DNA of 64,000 bases from Avena insularis (GCA_023614405.1 CM042694.1:131321711-131385710), one strand, 5' to 3'. Counted from the stretch's first letter, positions 11,417 through 24,432 are shown. Notes: a model not told the origin generated them from the letters alone. Numbers and translations are program-made.

Positions 11417-12679
11417 GTATTGATGTTTGCTATTTAATAAAAGTCGCCGTGATGGCTTTCCCTCAAAAGAAATACTGAAGGTGGGCATATAAAGAAGAGG
11501 GATACCAAACACGGTAAGGAGGGCATGCTTGTATTATGGTGGAACATGCCAAAAGCACCACATTTGGATTTCTCCGATGGGTGCCCATGATATATAATTT
11601 TCTTGGGAAATGGAGTGAAAAAAGAGCATAGTATAAAATAGATCAGGTTTTTCGCGTGCACGGATTTTAGGTGGAGGTGGACGAAATTGTTGAGTGGTTA
11701 CTGATGGAATGATGGATGATGCAGAGTGTTATTGGATGATCCATGGTACGGTACACTGTTGGCCGTTCATAGTCAAAAAATGGCTGATTTAGTGATGGTG
11801 ACGTGTGGGTTACTCCCTGTACCGCCTAATTGTCGATCGGTCCTTTCTAGCCCTGCTTGCGCCGTTGGTACTCGTTGCCACTCACACAGTACTTCGGATG
11901 TTACAACTATGATAGAGAATCGACGTCGATGATCATCGAGGTGAACAATAGACAGTCTATCTCATAAGCGTGCGCTCAATGCTGAAACATGTGATCGCGC
12001 TGCTCGCATCGTTTGCACGCAGGAGATGGTAAATGAATTTCCAGAAGAAAAGAAGAATAATGAGAAGGTGTAAGTTGTAACTAGCCCAGCGGTGCCCCCA
12101 TTTTTTTTAGCTCAAAATGACGTTTACGTGGAGCACCTATTTTTCACCATCTTCTTTTAGCATTCCTCTTGTTTTCCCAAGACCCATTTCTCTTTTCTCT
12201 TATTTGGACATTGTACTAATTCAAAATCTAATATTAATTCAACAAAATTTGTAGCTAAGAGGGAACTGCATTATCATCATTAATAGGATATCATTTCTTA
12301 GATACGAAAAGGTAACTTTTTTTTCTACTTCACTTTCACAATTCCGCAATCATCCTATGTGGCAAAACTAATATGAGACGTACATGCCCTTGCAATATAG
12401 CATTTTTTGTTGTTGTTGAGAAATGCAATATAGCATTTGGATTCACCGGTCTCGCAGCACACCTAGGATGAGATCGTCCACGCAGGCAGCCACGTCAAGG
12501 GCGCCTCCTCGGCCACCTCATCAAAAAAGGCAAGGAATAAGACACGCACCCACTGGTGCGCCCGCCCTGTGCCCAACCCTCTCTCTCGCTCTATCCTCAA
12601 AGGGGCAGAAGGGGATAGAGTGAGGAGCAGAGCAGAGCTCAGCTCACTTCAGCTCAGCAGCCAAGCCCGGAACCCCCAC
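11417..12679. other. Upstream region and 5' leader of LIL3
   Basis: No protein family, LTR or TIR is recognised here. The last 100 bp before the LIL3 start are pyrimidine-rich (CTCTCTCTCGCTC at about 12580) and then purine-rich, typical of a plant 5' leader. No clear TATA box was found. The upstream kilobase is AT-rich and presumably contains the LIL3 promoter. Confidence 0.4.
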
Positions 12680-14723
12680 ATGGTCATGGCCACCTCCACC
12701 TTCTCCCCCCACCCGCTCCCGCTCAAGCCCCAGCTCAGCCCCAAGCCCCACCGCCTCCACCTTGCCCCCTTCCCGCGCCTCCGCGCCAACCGCCGCCTCG
12801 CCGCCGCCGGGGAGGCCCCCGTCGAGGCGCCGCCCAAGCCGGAGGCTGCGGATCCCTCCCCCGCCGCCTCCAACGGTTCCGCTGCCTCTGTCGCTGCTCC
12901 GGCAGCCCCCGCGGCCAAGGTCAAGGCTGCGGCGGCGGAGGTGGTGGCGGCGCCCAAGTTCGAGGACTCGAGGTGGGTGAACGGGACCTGGGACCTCAGC
13001 CGCTTCGGGAGCCCCGGCGGCGCCGTCGACTGGGACGCCGTCATAGACGCTGGTGAGATTTACTGCTCACCTTCCCATTCATGTCTTCATGCTGCTGCTG
13101 CTGCTGCTGCTGCTGAGTAGCAGTTGGCAGTAGCTAAGCATATTATCATTTCATTCGGATCCGGATGGGGAAGAGTAACTACTACTCCATATTTGCTCGA
13201 GGGCTCTAGAAATGCAGTAGGTACATATACGTTGTTGTGGATATGTCCATGCCTATGATGGATGAGAGCAGCACCCATTCGACGCCATGGAAATCGCGCA
13301 TTAGCTATCCGGCCGAGTTGCTGGTGTGCTTCAAGGGAATAATTCTCAGGATGGTACAACCTGGAGGAGAGATTTACAACTATGTGCTTTACTCGGGTTT
13401 CACAACCTATCCGAGCATGTTGCGCGTTATCCGCAGGACTAGTGACCTCCATCTTCTGCGTATCAAATTGCCGCATCCTTGGAACTTTTGCATCGCTTTG
13501 ATGCCTAGTGTGCTTGATGAGACGATGCTCAGGGTGATACAATTACAAGCTGCTGGAGGGGGATTTTCCAACTATGTGATATACTCTCTCCATGGGTTCT
13601 TCAGCCTATCGGAGCATATTGCGCACTATTCGCAGAGCTAGGGGCTTCCATCTTCTGCGCAGCAAGCGAGCATGTGTGCAGATTGAACGAGCATGCATCC
13701 CTTTTACCGTCCATCTTTCTAATCAGTGGTTGACACTGAATATTGGAATTTTTGCACGGTCTCGATGCCCCTGTATGCATTACTCCCATTTCTCAAGTGT
13801 GTCGGAAAGGTTCGACGACTAGGCTGTTCCCATTGGGAAATCGCTACTTCGTGTAAACCAGCTCTCACATGAAAGTAACTCAAGTTCGAAACGGGTTCAA
13901 AATTCAAATTGATGCTAGTCTCTCAACCAATTCCAAATTGATCCCATCTTGACAGCTGTTTTGCTTTGCTGTGGTGTTTTTTGCATGAATTGACCTGAAC
14001 CAGGGTTTGTACACATGTGGCATGTGGCTGTGGGCACTTTGTAACCATGCAACAGCTTACGACACTTGTCGATGCGCTGCAGTGCACAGAACAAACATTG
14101 CATTCCCTAACAAACTGATGAGACTGAATGGCATCTTTGTCTTGTTTCCAGAGGCCAGGAGGAGGAAATGGCTCGAAGATTCCCCGGAGGCAAGCAGCAG
14201 CGATGACGCGGTTGTGTTCGACACTTCGGTGATCCCATGGTGGGCATGGATCAAGCGGTTCCATCTCCCTGAAGCCGAGAAGCTAAATGGTTCTTATTCT
14301 TGAACGCTTTCCGTTTAAATAACTGAATCATGTGTTTTCAAACCACCTCAAACTGCTGGTGCTCGAGTGGACCGGTATGGCAAATTACAGGAAGAAAGGA
14401 TAGTACGTTCATAATCTAGCTCACACCTTTGCATGTTCACATCTTCTAATAGCAGTGTAACCGATGTGTATGCAGGCCGTGCTGCCATGGTTGGATTCTT
14501 CATGGCGTACTTCGTTGATAGCTTGACAGGCGTGGGGCTCGTCGACCAAATGGGCAACTTCTTCTGCAAAACCCTGCTGTTTGTTGCCGTGGCTGGCGTG
14601 CTACTTGTCAGGAAAAACGAGGACATCGATAATCTGAAGAAGCTGATTGACGAGTCGACGTTCTACGACAAGCAATGGCAGTCAACCTGGCAAGATGATT
14701 CCACTACCGGGCCAAAGAAATAG
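12680..14723 (+). CDS. LIL3: Light-harvesting-like protein 3 (LIL3), chloroplast
   Basis: Three coding exons, 12680-13052, 14152-14289 and 14476-14723, give 252 aa; both introns are GT-AG and phase 1. Residues 1 to about 45 are Ser/Pro/Arg-rich like a plastid transit peptide, followed by an Ala/Pro-rich linker. The conserved part begins [12 protein letters not shown] (about 105-116), continues with RRRKWLED and IPWWAWIKR, and contains the LHC motif [14 protein letters not shown] (about 165-178) in the first of two membrane helices ([31 protein letters not shown]). In plants LIL3 sits in thylakoids and stabilises geranylgeranyl reductase and protochlorophyllide oxidoreductase for chlorophyll synthesis. 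The start at 12680 is chosen because upstream in-frame codons are not conserved-looking; 12686 is an alternative. It faces TFB4 tail-to-tail with 844 bp between the stops. Confidence 0.95.
13340..13770. repeat. Imperfect tandem duplication in LIL3 intron 1
   Basis: Inside the 1.1-kb first intron, a segment near 13353-13500 recurs diverged at about 13540-13770. Shared landmarks include ACAACTATGTG versus CCAACTATGTG, CTATCCGAGCATGTTGCGC versus CTATCGGAGCATATTGCGC, and CCATCTTCTGCG in both (offset 199 bp). A later landmark, TTGGAACTTTTGCA versus TTGGAATTTTTGCA, is offset 264 bp, so the second copy carries an insertion. The origin is unknown; no protein match was recognised. Confidence 0.6.
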
Positions 14724-15141
14724 CTGGGAAGTTGAATTTTGTGGTAGCTGAGCGGGGTGATGCGGTGGACTTTCTCCTCCTTATGTTGCACTGTTTCTTT
14801 TATCAGCATTTCGTTTCCCAATTTTAGTGAGGCTCGGTACCTATCGACAAACTCTGTAATACCTACGCCATCTTGTAAAAAGTATGAACTCACTTCTGTG
14901 CTAGAGCCTAGGGGTAAACGCTACTGCGGGTTGCTTGGCGGAATGTTTTTGCTCATACTGGTTGCATAATAATACGTACTTGCAGGCTTGCAGCCTTGCA
15001 AATACAATCTTGTTGTGTATGCTTGCTAATTCATGCTGTACGGGTACTCTGTACCATGCATTAGTGCCTTTAGGCACTATATGTACAGACCTGGATTATT
15101 ACGTATTTCTGTCGCAACAGAGCTGATTTTTCCAACAAAAT

Positions 15142-15147
15142 AATAAA
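15142..15147 (+). promoter_or_regulatory. Candidate polyadenylation signal of LIL3
   Basis: AATAAA lies 419 bp after the LIL3 stop codon, followed by A-rich sequence. Earlier degenerate plant signals are possible, so this only marks a plausible 3' end. TFB4 transcription converges from the other side. Confidence 0.35.
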
Positions 15148-15567
15148 AAACTCAAAACATACTTAGCTGGTCTTATTTCCATGATCGTGACAATTAGAAA
15201 CAATCTTATTCCGCATCATTCTTTCGCGTCAGCATATCAAAGTTTCAAGTGTTACAGGTTCATGTCTCCCAATTTACAGAATGAAGCTCTCACCAAGCAT
15301 GGCATTTCCAAAATCATGCGCAACTTTTCCCTCGGTTAAGGTCCACAAAATTGCTATTCCAGTATCCCTAGTTGTTAACAAATTGACATCCCTTGAAATA
15401 TACACGCACGATGCAGTCCTTGCAGCGATTCAGCCTGTATAAATTAGACATGTGATGATATGAAATCAGATAATTGCAAACCATCCAAGCAAATCCAACT
15501 GCGAAAGGCGCATGAAGACAAACCTGTAAACAAACAGAATGCAGCTTTGCGTTTCGCTGTTTACAGA

Positions 15568-18500
15568 CTACTGCCTCTGATCTGGCATTGAATTCAAATC
15601 AGGCATGACACGGCTGAATTCTGACCTGCATACATAGCACACAGACATGAACGTTCTGTCGTTGCATACAGGTAACTATGTTGCAGAGAAGAGCGGCAAC
15701 AACTTTACACACACACAAAATTAAAGTGAGACCGTTTTTGCAACTTAGCATGCAGAAGGTAATAATACAAGATAACTGTAACCTGCTGGACCAAATGTAC
15801 TGTCATGGCATCTTCCACTCCAAAAATAAATAAATAAATAAGTACTTCAAGTAGGCCTAATAGCAAGACAAAGGTAACAGAAACTTGAGAGTGCACATGT
15901 GAATGTACAGCTGTCTTTTAGGTATACAACATACAAGTAAAGTGAGCAGATTAACATGCATCTAAATTTCTTTTTCTTAACTCGGGAACATATTCAGTAT
16001 AACCAATGCTGCATTGTGGGCAATGCCATGTCAATCTTGGGCCAAAATTTAGGAACAAAGAGTTAGACTTGGATTGACAGGAACAGACTAATGAAGAAAG
16101 CAGAGACCATGCAGAAACGTAGCAAAAAAAGGAAAAAAACAAATGCCTCTCCTTGGAAACGAGAAAAATAGTGACTATTACTGAAAGAAAAGATTAAACC
16201 TCTCAGAATAAAAGGCAAGAAAAAATAAAAAATAAAGCTATAACATACCCACAGGTTGAACATTTCTTATGGTACTTGCAGAATATTGACAAGCAAACTG
16301 AACAAACATATCCCATGTCAATAGTCTTCTTGTGGCAGAAACATCTGTGGAGCAATAAAACAAGTCAAAGGCTGCTAATTGTCAATCAAATAGGCAAAAC
16401 TGAGTGGAACTCAAAACAATACGGAACACTAATTTGGTACTCCTAACAAGATCTTTGGTAAAGTTGAACTATGGAAATAGATTAGCTATGCGCTCCTCAT
16501 AATTTGCATTGCAGTTTTGTTGTAGTATTACAGTATATAATAATTCTATAGTTTTTGAAACTTGAAATTGATTCTAGTCAAACAAACATAGAAAAAAAGG
16601 ACGAAAACCTCCCATGTATGCGCCCTGATAGTGGCCATGGGCTAAACTAGTAAGGTCTAGTGTCATTTTCTTTAGGCACTGAATACCTTAGTCTATAGTA
16701 CTTTTCTAATGTGAGTGGGCTTATGGTGTTTGTTAGCCTTACGATCAAGTGGGAGAATGTTGGACTTGATTTACACTCAAACAAACTGAGGAAGAGGAGG
16801 GCAATCTCACACATATGCCCCCTGATCGTAGGCATCAAATCCAACTAATGGTCTCTATCCCAGCTCCCTGGCACCTAGTACATAAGAAAAAGGAGCCCTC
16901 CCACACGGTAGGAGGTTAGACCCCTAACTAACTATCTTAAAGATGTGCTTAGGGGCTCGAAGGTCATTACCAATGTCAGTCAACAAGAGCGTAGTGCTGC
17001 CACTGTTACAACCTTTACTGACCATCTTCCACGACAACGGCCATGGGCTATCCCCTATTGGCCTCTACTGATTCTAGTCAGTGCCTATTATCTACATTAA
17101 GAGGTGTTTTATTCATGAGATTATGGTCCTTATGATGTCGGCCCTAATAAAGAATAATGCTAACACTAGCATAGTAGCATCTCAGGGTTATGTGATAGAG
17201 ACTCTTAAAATGATAGTTAACCTAACCCCTGAAAGATACCACTGCAGGAGAACAGATATGTGCTTAGCAGAGAGAAACTTGAAAAGAACTTACGAGGCAC
17301 GGAAATCCACTCCCAGGGTCTTAGGGAGGCGCAGGAACGTTCTCGAGTGTAAATCAGATGCAAATACAGCCTGCATATTTTTGAGTGAGCCAACTCAATC
17401 AAACTACCCATTTCAACTCAAATAAAAGTACTCACAATCAAAAGACAATGTAGACAGACACAAAGGGGAACCATTGCAAAGCCAAACAAAGTAAACAGAA
17501 ATAATTTCTTGGTACTTCTGAAGAAAGGGATGGCACTGAAACAAGATATTAGCATCACAATAGTCATTACCTACTCTGCAAACCTCTATAGAGAGATACA
17601 AACATATGATGTCCTAATCTAGACAGCGTTTCTAATATTTGAACTTGGCCCAGAGATGATTTATATATATTCATCCCTTGAAACAGAAAATTCTGAACCG
17701 CACCACAAATGTATCATTAGTGCAATCCATAAGCATATCCGTGTATTTAAATATGGAAGACAAGCTGGTAGACTTGTATGGTGAGAGGGAACTTCTCTGC
17801 TCAGTTCTCAGAAAAAAGAAAATATAATGGATTAGTAGATGAACATAGTTCGTGAGTGTGTATTCGGCGGCTTTATAGCCTGGCAGCATTCAAGAATTAT
17901 TTTAGATAATCAATTAAGAGACGCAACCCTGTAGACAACAAATGATGAAACATTCCATGTGGATTTTCATATCCCCTTTTTTCTTTTTTCTAGTATGTAA
18001 AATATGATGGAAGAGAATGTGACCATAACAAAAGAATTCCACAACCTTTATACTAATACATCAGACTTCCAAAAATATGACGTAATTACAGAATAATAAC
18101 TTACAGCAAGGTATTGAAATAGACCATTTAGTTCTTGGGGCTTCATATAAACTCCTCCTGTTATATGCGAAGCCTGCAAAATAAGCACCAGTGTGCAATC
18201 AGCAAAGAAAAGGAAATGTTAAGGGGGCAACACTTGTGAATGACGATATAATCAGTCAAATGCAGGCGGCACCAAAGAACATCACCTGTTGCAAGAAAGC
18301 AGAATCTTGTGTCCCCACGATACATGAATCAATTGGAACCTAAAATATTTGGTAAACATTTGAAGTATTATGCAGTGGAAGTAGTTAGTGAATGATTTAA
18401 ACATATAAACTACCAATGTATGTCGACATTTCATAAGATACTGTTGCTTGCAGTTGGAACATACTAAAATCACCACACTTGAAAAGTAATGGAATCAAAA

Positions 18501-19851
18501 GTAATCACAATAAAAAAATTAAAAAGAAACAGCCAAGGAATCCAGATTTAAATATGAATAAATAATAAAGTAGTTCATGTAATACCATGGAACGTTGTGC
18601 TGAAAATATTGAATTCATCACTGCCACGTATCTGCATAGCATCTGGTTAAGTAAGAACATGTCTGAGAAAATATATGTGTGCGTAAAAAGCATCACTGAT
18701 GAAGAAGTGGGCATACTGTTCAGGTCCATCTGGAGAACCCTGCAGGCACAAAATCTGTATTTCATGTCAGCATAAGGCATGGTGCTAAGGTATGCATGTG
18801 TAAAGAAGACTGACTAGAAGAATTCAAGAGAATAAACATTAAAAATGTATCATCAACTACGAGCCAGGTTTTTGTCAGTCAATTATGTCCATTGCAAACA
18901 TATAAGCTAACTGACAGACTTTCCCATGTACATTATTTCATGAGTAAAACAACCAAATTGCTTCAGAAACAACTATCACTTCCGTTCTTTTATTTGGGAA
19001 CGGAGGACCCAGAGGAAGTACTACTGAAAAATTAGATACTCACCCGAGGTTGTGGATGCCGAGTACCAGACCGAAAAATCCTCTGTATATCTGAACATCC
19101 GACATATTAAGGACACAAATGCACCAAGGAAAAAGAGGCCAGTCAATGCACACCAAGCAAGAAGCTTGAACATAGGGTACAGCACAGAGCAATGGACAAT
19201 GCGCCAGAAAACAGCGATGCAGCACCGCCAGCAGCAACTGTGCCATTGCTGGCAGTCTCACGGGCGTCTTGCTTAATGAATTCCTCCACCTTACGGCTCG
19301 CCTTGTCTAATGTGGCAGCAACGTCCGCCGTGCCGGAGGCACCGACATTGCTCGAGTCAAAGACGTAGGCGCAGGAGCTGACACCAGCGGCGATGACGAC
19401 CACATGGTTGAGGTGGTTCAGCAGCAGGAGCGAGTTCACGAAGTGGATCAGCTGCACCAACACAAAACTAGGTAAATAACATCAGATCACAAGTAGTGTA
19501 AAAAACTATTGGACAAATTAACCAAAATCGAATTAAATTAGTTAGATCAGTGCAGAACCAGCCCTATATTATGCTTCAAAAAGGACTAGAAAATTTAAAA
19601 TTTGAAGGGAAGCATGTAGTGGGAGGAACAGGCTTAGGGTTTCCGGAGCTTGGCCGTCCGTACGTGGGAGAAGAATTCCGCGAAGGGGAGCGATGCGCCG
19701 GCCCAGAAGAAAGGGTTGGTGTCGACGACCACCACCACGAGGCTGACGTCATCTGCGAGGCGTATCCGTCAGCTAGAGCGAGCACGGTGAGGAGAGAGGG
19801 GTGTGCTGGGCGTGGCGTACCGGAGTAGAGCTTAGAGTGGGCGGAAGTCAT
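15568..19851 (-). CDS. TFB4: TFIIH core subunit TFB4 (p34/GTF2H3 homologue)
   Basis: Eleven coding exons on the minus strand: 19851-19821, 19752-19664, 19451-19181, 19090-19044, 18754-18717, 18631-18586, 18339-18286, 18173-18105, 17370-17294, 16344-16249 and 15625-15568. They total 876 nt (291 aa); all introns are GT-AG and phases agree. The protein starts with a von Willebrand A-like domain ([13 protein letters not shown] near residue 20; then [54 protein letters not shown]). It ends in a zinc-binding region with paired cysteines ([24 protein letters not shown]). The family protein is a structural subunit of TFIIH, pairing with p44/SSL1 in transcription initiation and nucleotide-excision repair. 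The first intron is only 68 bp. Retroelement DNA has entered one intron without touching exons. Confidence 0.95.
16747..17080 (+). mobile_element. Copia-type 3' end (polypurine tract plus LTR start) in a TFB4 intron
   Basis: AAGTGGGAGAA at 16747-16757 followed by TGTTGGACTTG at 16758 is the polypurine-tract/LTR junction typical of plant Copia elements. Related sequence surrounds it (CCATGTATGCGCCCTGAT near 16612 resembles CACATATGCCCCCTGAT near 16810). The right boundary of the LTR is not clear and no coding domain is seen. It lies in the intron between TFB4 coding exons 16249-16344 and 17294-17370, opposite to the gene. Confidence 0.5.
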
Positions 19852-20771
19852 CGCCGGCAGCGGAGACGGAGCTGGCGCGCTAGGTGATTAGCGCCGGCCA
19901 GTCGTAGACGGTGCTCGGATTCGGGAAGCCGCACCGCGCGCTAGAGCGTAGGCGCGGCCCGGGGGCGGGAGCTGGGGCGGCGTCAGTGGGCGGAGGAGGG
20001 GAGGGAGCGCGGTGGCTGCGGGCTGCGGCTCGGAGGTGAGCCCTGGAGGCTGGAGGGGGCTTCGACTTGGGAACAGGCCCAGCTAAAGCATAATCAAATC
20101 TTGGCAGTATTGTGGGCTTACGACGGTGCCTCTGTCTCAAAGGCCTCAAGCCCATCAGAGAGGAATGGACCTAATAACTTGATTAAACCTTTGTTTCTAA
20201 GCGGGCCCTTCCGGTAGAATTGCTTAGGGTGTGTTCGGTTGGTGTCACCAGGCACCTATCCCTGTTCACTTAGAACCGAATAGACTCGTTCTAGGAAATG
20301 CAATATTCATCCAAGATGCGGAATAGCCATGTTCCACTAAATCGATGGAACAACCTTCTTCCCTCACCGCTAATCCCTCTCTCACATCACGCACCCAAAA
20401 TAAAACATCACGCGACTCACCCCACCCGAAAATCTATCCTCTCCCTACCCCCTCGTCTCAAACTCTTGTGCACATCTCCCTCACCAAGCAGCGGGCGCGA
20501 TGACCGAGCAAGCCGGGCATCACCATGCAAGAAGAGGAGAGGGCAAGCAACAAGCAACATGCATCGGGCAAGGTAGAGGTGCATAGAAAGCAAGGGCAGT
20601 GATGTAAGGGTGGCAGGCACCAGAAAGCTGGGCAACAGCCAAGTGAGGAGGGTGACAAGCAGGAGGATTTGGTGGCCATCTCCGGTTCAATTTGGTGCAA
20701 GATGAGATGAGATCATGTGCTTGTCATTGTATTTTTCTACTGGTCGTAGATATAGGTCGATGCTTTTGATA
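19852..20771. other. TFB4 5' leader/promoter and unassigned sequence
   Basis: 19852-20060 is GC-rich and probably holds the TFB4 5' leader and core promoter (minus strand). From about 20225 a GTGTGTTCGGTTG string, common at the ends of grass DNA transposons, begins a segment to about 20720 without recognised coding content. The Athila-like LTR fragment starts abruptly at 20772. Confidence 0.35.
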
Positions 20772-21206
20772 CGGCGGCTACAGACTCTTTCGTGGATTTT
20801 TGATCGGGTACTTAGGGTTTACGTCCTGAGGGCAATATATAGTCGGAAGGGGAGGCCGAGGGGTGCCGGGAGCGACACACCACCTCCTGGCGCAGGCCAG
20901 GCCTGGCCGCGCGGCCAGGTGGTGTGGTGGCCCCCTGGTCCCTCTCCGTCTCGTATTCTGACACTTGATGATATCCGGAAAAATAGGCATTTTGGCTTTT
21001 GTCCCGTCCAATTCCGAAAATATTCATTTTCTGACTTTCCTGGAACCAAAAACAGCAGAAAACAGGCAGCTGGCACTGTGGCTCTTGTTAATAGGTTAGT
21101 CCAAGAAATCATAAGAAAAGTACTCCAAAGTTGGAACAAAACACAAGAAAGTGGATAAAACCAAGCATGGAACATCAAAAATTATAGATACATTTGCAAT
21201 GTATCA
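20772..21206 (-). repeat. Truncated 3' LTR of element F
   Basis: Read on the minus strand it begins TGATACATTGCAAATG at 21206, the same start as the LTRs at 31661, 38584, 41681 and 48173. Homology ends at 20772, leaving about a quarter of the expected 1.6 kb. The AGCTTGGGGATGT purine-rich string just upstream fits a polypurine tract. Confidence 0.8.
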
Positions 21207-23244
21207 ACATCCCCAAGCTTAACTTCTGCTCGTCCTCGAGTAGGTAAGTGATAAAAAGAAAGAATAATTTTTGAGGTGACATGCAACATCAAAGACTTGA
21301 TCAAAGTATTTGCAAAACATTCAAAGCTGGGATCATAGTACTTCAATCATAACATGAAAGACAAAGTTCTAGCAATAAGCAAAGAAACTATGATGCAACA
21401 TGAAAAGGCACAAACAAAAGATTCTTAAATAACAATACTTTGCAAGACGTTTGTTTGTTTCACATAAGAAAACATAGCATAATAGCATTCGGCTTGTCCC
21501 TCAATATAGTAGCAAATATAAATGCATAGGACACCTTCAAAGTTCATAAGAGTGACTAGATACAATAGTTTAAAACAAGCAATAACAAGTTATGCATCAA
21601 TCAACTAGTCTTGGGACAATGCACATAGAACTAAGAATGGCCACTATGCTCTCAAAGTAGGTGCATAAAGATAGAAGGTGGAGACTCAATATAATGGTGG
21701 AAGAAAGGCCTTTTATAAAAGGAAGTAGGGATTCAAGTCTCATAAAGAGCTTTCAAAAATTATGGTACTTATAGCTTTCAGCTCTCATTTCCCCTATCAT
21801 AAGCATCTTGAAGTGATTAAGGTTAAAGTGAACAAACTATGGTGTACATGCTTGACGAAGTATAAGTCAGAAATCTCATGTCCCTTGTATACGAGGGGCC
21901 TCCTCATGCTACTCAAGTTTAGTCACCGTAAGTTCTTGTCATTGTAAGTATATGTATCATAGAGAACCGCCAACGGGTACCCTTGCCTTGATACTAAGAA
22001 TCCCCATATCAAAATGACAAGGCAAGCGGACAACAAGCATCTCAAAGATTCTTCTTATTTACCATGGGAATATGGTGCTTTTCTCTCTTTCCTCTTTTCA
22101 TAGTATCTCTTTTTCTCTTTTCTCAATATAGGACTTTTTTATAAGAAGAATGCTTCATAGACAGCTCATTATGGTTACGCAGGTTTCCACCATGTCAAGA
22201 TGGATTAGACCAATGACCAGTGCTTTCTCTAACACATATACATAACTCCATGGACTTACAAGCTCCCCTTTTATTTCACACCAACGACATCCATATACAA
22301 AAGAGCATGATATCAACTAGGTACAAGTACCAAGTGCAATGTTGAAAGCGTTCCCCATGAAAGCATGGTTCTGCTAATTCCCAACAAATAAGTGCAAGCA
22401 TATACAACATAGACGGCACAATGGTTCAAGTTTATTAAGGGCAAGTAAAGTAAAGTGTGCCATCAAGTTCATGAGAGCTTTAATCACTAGTTTTCTCATA
22501 ACAAGTTTAATTTGGAAGGTAAACAAAAGCATGAATATACTTGGAATAGCATAAGCTAATAGGTAGGTATGGTGGAATCTTTGGAATAACTTCGTTTAGG
22601 GAGTTGGATGCATGAGTGAAACTCATACTTATTGTGGAGGCTAGCAAAAGACTGGGAGCGACAAACTAAGAGAGCAATAATGGCCATAATCATGCAGAGC
22701 GACAAAACATCATTGATCAAAGCATAAAGTAATACTATAAGTTGAAAACTAAAGGATCATAAAGGCTGTGATGACTTGAGATAGTCATAACATGGTGTGA
22801 GCATGTGCCAAGTCAACCCAAATAAAGCATCAAAGGAGAATACCACTATAATATGCTTTAATATGCTAAAACAATGCGTGATTCATCCAAGGCACATTAA
22901 GCAATCTCAATTGTTTATAACAAGTCATGCTATAGCAAAGAATACTAAGCATAAAGCCAAACAATATCAAGAATGGCATGACAGAGCATAGGCCATAGTC
23001 AAAAATGAGTTCTTTTTACCACATAAGCATGAACTTTCCTACTCTTTTCCAAACCAAACCAAACTATTTGCAAACCAATGTATGAAAGAGGGGGTCCAAC
23101 CAATTTATTCAGCAAACTAAGCAAACAAAAGCAAACGAAAACGAAAAATAAGACGCTCCAAGAACAACACAACTATGCATGAAACAATAAAAATGAAGCG
23201 TTTGGAAGAAACCTAGGATTTTTTATTGATGAAGAAGGGGATGC
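20772..23244 (-). mobile_element. 3' part of an Athila-like Gypsy element (element F, left piece)
   Basis: On the minus strand this is 2.0 kb of non-coding 3' internal sequence (23244-21207) followed by the first 435 bp of an LTR (21206-20772). The whole stretch is collinear with 46183-48605 of element C, in inverted orientation. The LTR is cut off at 20772 after a GACTCTTTCGTGG segment. At 23244 it is interrupted by Copia element E. The matching 5' half is probably 35454-38584. Confidence 0.8.
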
Positions 23245-24164
23245 TGAAAGAACATGTGTGCCCCATGTGTGGTTTTGGTAATTAATGACAATCTTTATGG
23301 ACTTATGTTTGCATTGAGTTCTACTTGTAGGATTTGTCCATAGGCAATGCTTGAACCATATGTTGGCTTCAAGGTTGGAAGAAGAAGAAAGTGAAGAAGA
23401 TCAAGTGTTGATAAAGGTTTCAAGGAATGATCCGGAGATTGGTCAAGTAGAAGTTGAGCCTATGGCAAGTGTGTCTTGAATAATAAGATGATCTCAAGTG
23501 TAGCTTTCCATCCTTGTGGTGATCATGGATATGTGAAGATATGCCTAAAAGAGAGGCTCTTCCATAGTGGAGTATGGGGAGAAAATTCCAAGTCTTCACC
23601 AAGCTAGCGCAATCAAGAAAGGTGTTCCATCTTGAGGTGTAGAAGATCGTCATCATCAACATCAGGTGGAATATGCACAAGGCAATTGTTTGATCTTGAT
23701 AGGGTTCCTTTCTTACCGGTCTCGTGGTGTTAGTTGGCGAGACCGGTTTATAGGATAGATAACTGTACTATCAAGAGGGGCTCTCGAGTGAGTAACTTGA
23801 TCATATCCCTTGGTGAGAGCTCAAACCTTTGCATACTTGGCATCATCTTTCTTGGTTCTTATTTGGGTCTTACTCATGTGAGTATTTATATCTTGTGTTA
23901 ATCTCCATGACAAGCTCAAGTTCATCGAAAACGAATTTCATATGTTTTCTCTATTGCGTTTTCGATGTTGGAGGTTTTATCAGTTCGTCTTTTTGGGAGA
24001 GGTCAAACCTTTTGTCATTTGGTTCTATCCTACCTTTCTGTATTATGATGTTTCTATGGATGATCTTGTAGATCTCATTGTCCTCTTTAAAACGATCCCA
24101 AGATCATCAAAAACGTAGTCTGGATGCAAAAGTTATGATTGTTTCAGCTTTATTTACTTTTTTT

Positions 24165-24395
24165 GGGCGGATTATCCGGACATGGGGGCGGATTATCCGG
24201 CCCAATTTTCAGAAAACGGCTAAGGACTTTCAGGCGTGACTCCCAGTAACAGGGGCGGATTATCTGGGCCTCCGGGGGCGGATTATCTGGCCCAAATATC
24301 CGCCCCCTATACTGAGGGTCGCGCCGCGAAATCCTTAGCCATATTTTGACCCGGGGAACCCGGAATATCCGGGGGAGGGGCGGATTATCCGGCCT
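24165..24395. promoter_or_regulatory. Cluster of GGGCGGATTATCCGG motifs in LTR E
   Basis: The motif occurs at 24165, 24186, 24253, 24276 and 24378 (variants end TCCGG or TCTGG), with a partial inverted copy (ATATCCGCCCC) near 24297. The last copy is about 55 bp upstream of the TATA box at 24433. Repetition just upstream of the LTR core promoter suggests transcription-factor binding sites or an enhancer; that role is inference. Confidence 0.6.
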
Positions 24396-24432
24396 GGGAG
24401 GTCCCAAATGGTCATATTTCGTTGGGGAGGGG

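Noticed and set aside
12649..13044. 131-codon minus-strand frame
   Set aside because: Shadow of LIL3 exon 1 caused by its GC-rich Ala/Pro codons.
13081..13118. CTG/CTT trinucleotide run near the LIL3 exon 1 donor
   Set aside because: Short microsatellite in the intron just after the splice site; the exon ends at 13052, so it is not coding.
20778..21178. Several 70-147 codon frames on both strands; same at 31763-32303, 38194-38469, 41861-42224 and 48263-48660
   Set aside because: They recur at the same place in each Athila-like LTR, in both strands and all frames, with no protein-like conservation; they are LTR sequence.
24165..24395. CRISPR-like or satellite array
   Set aside because: Repeat spacing is irregular and the repeats are short promoter-like motifs inside an LTR of a plant genome.
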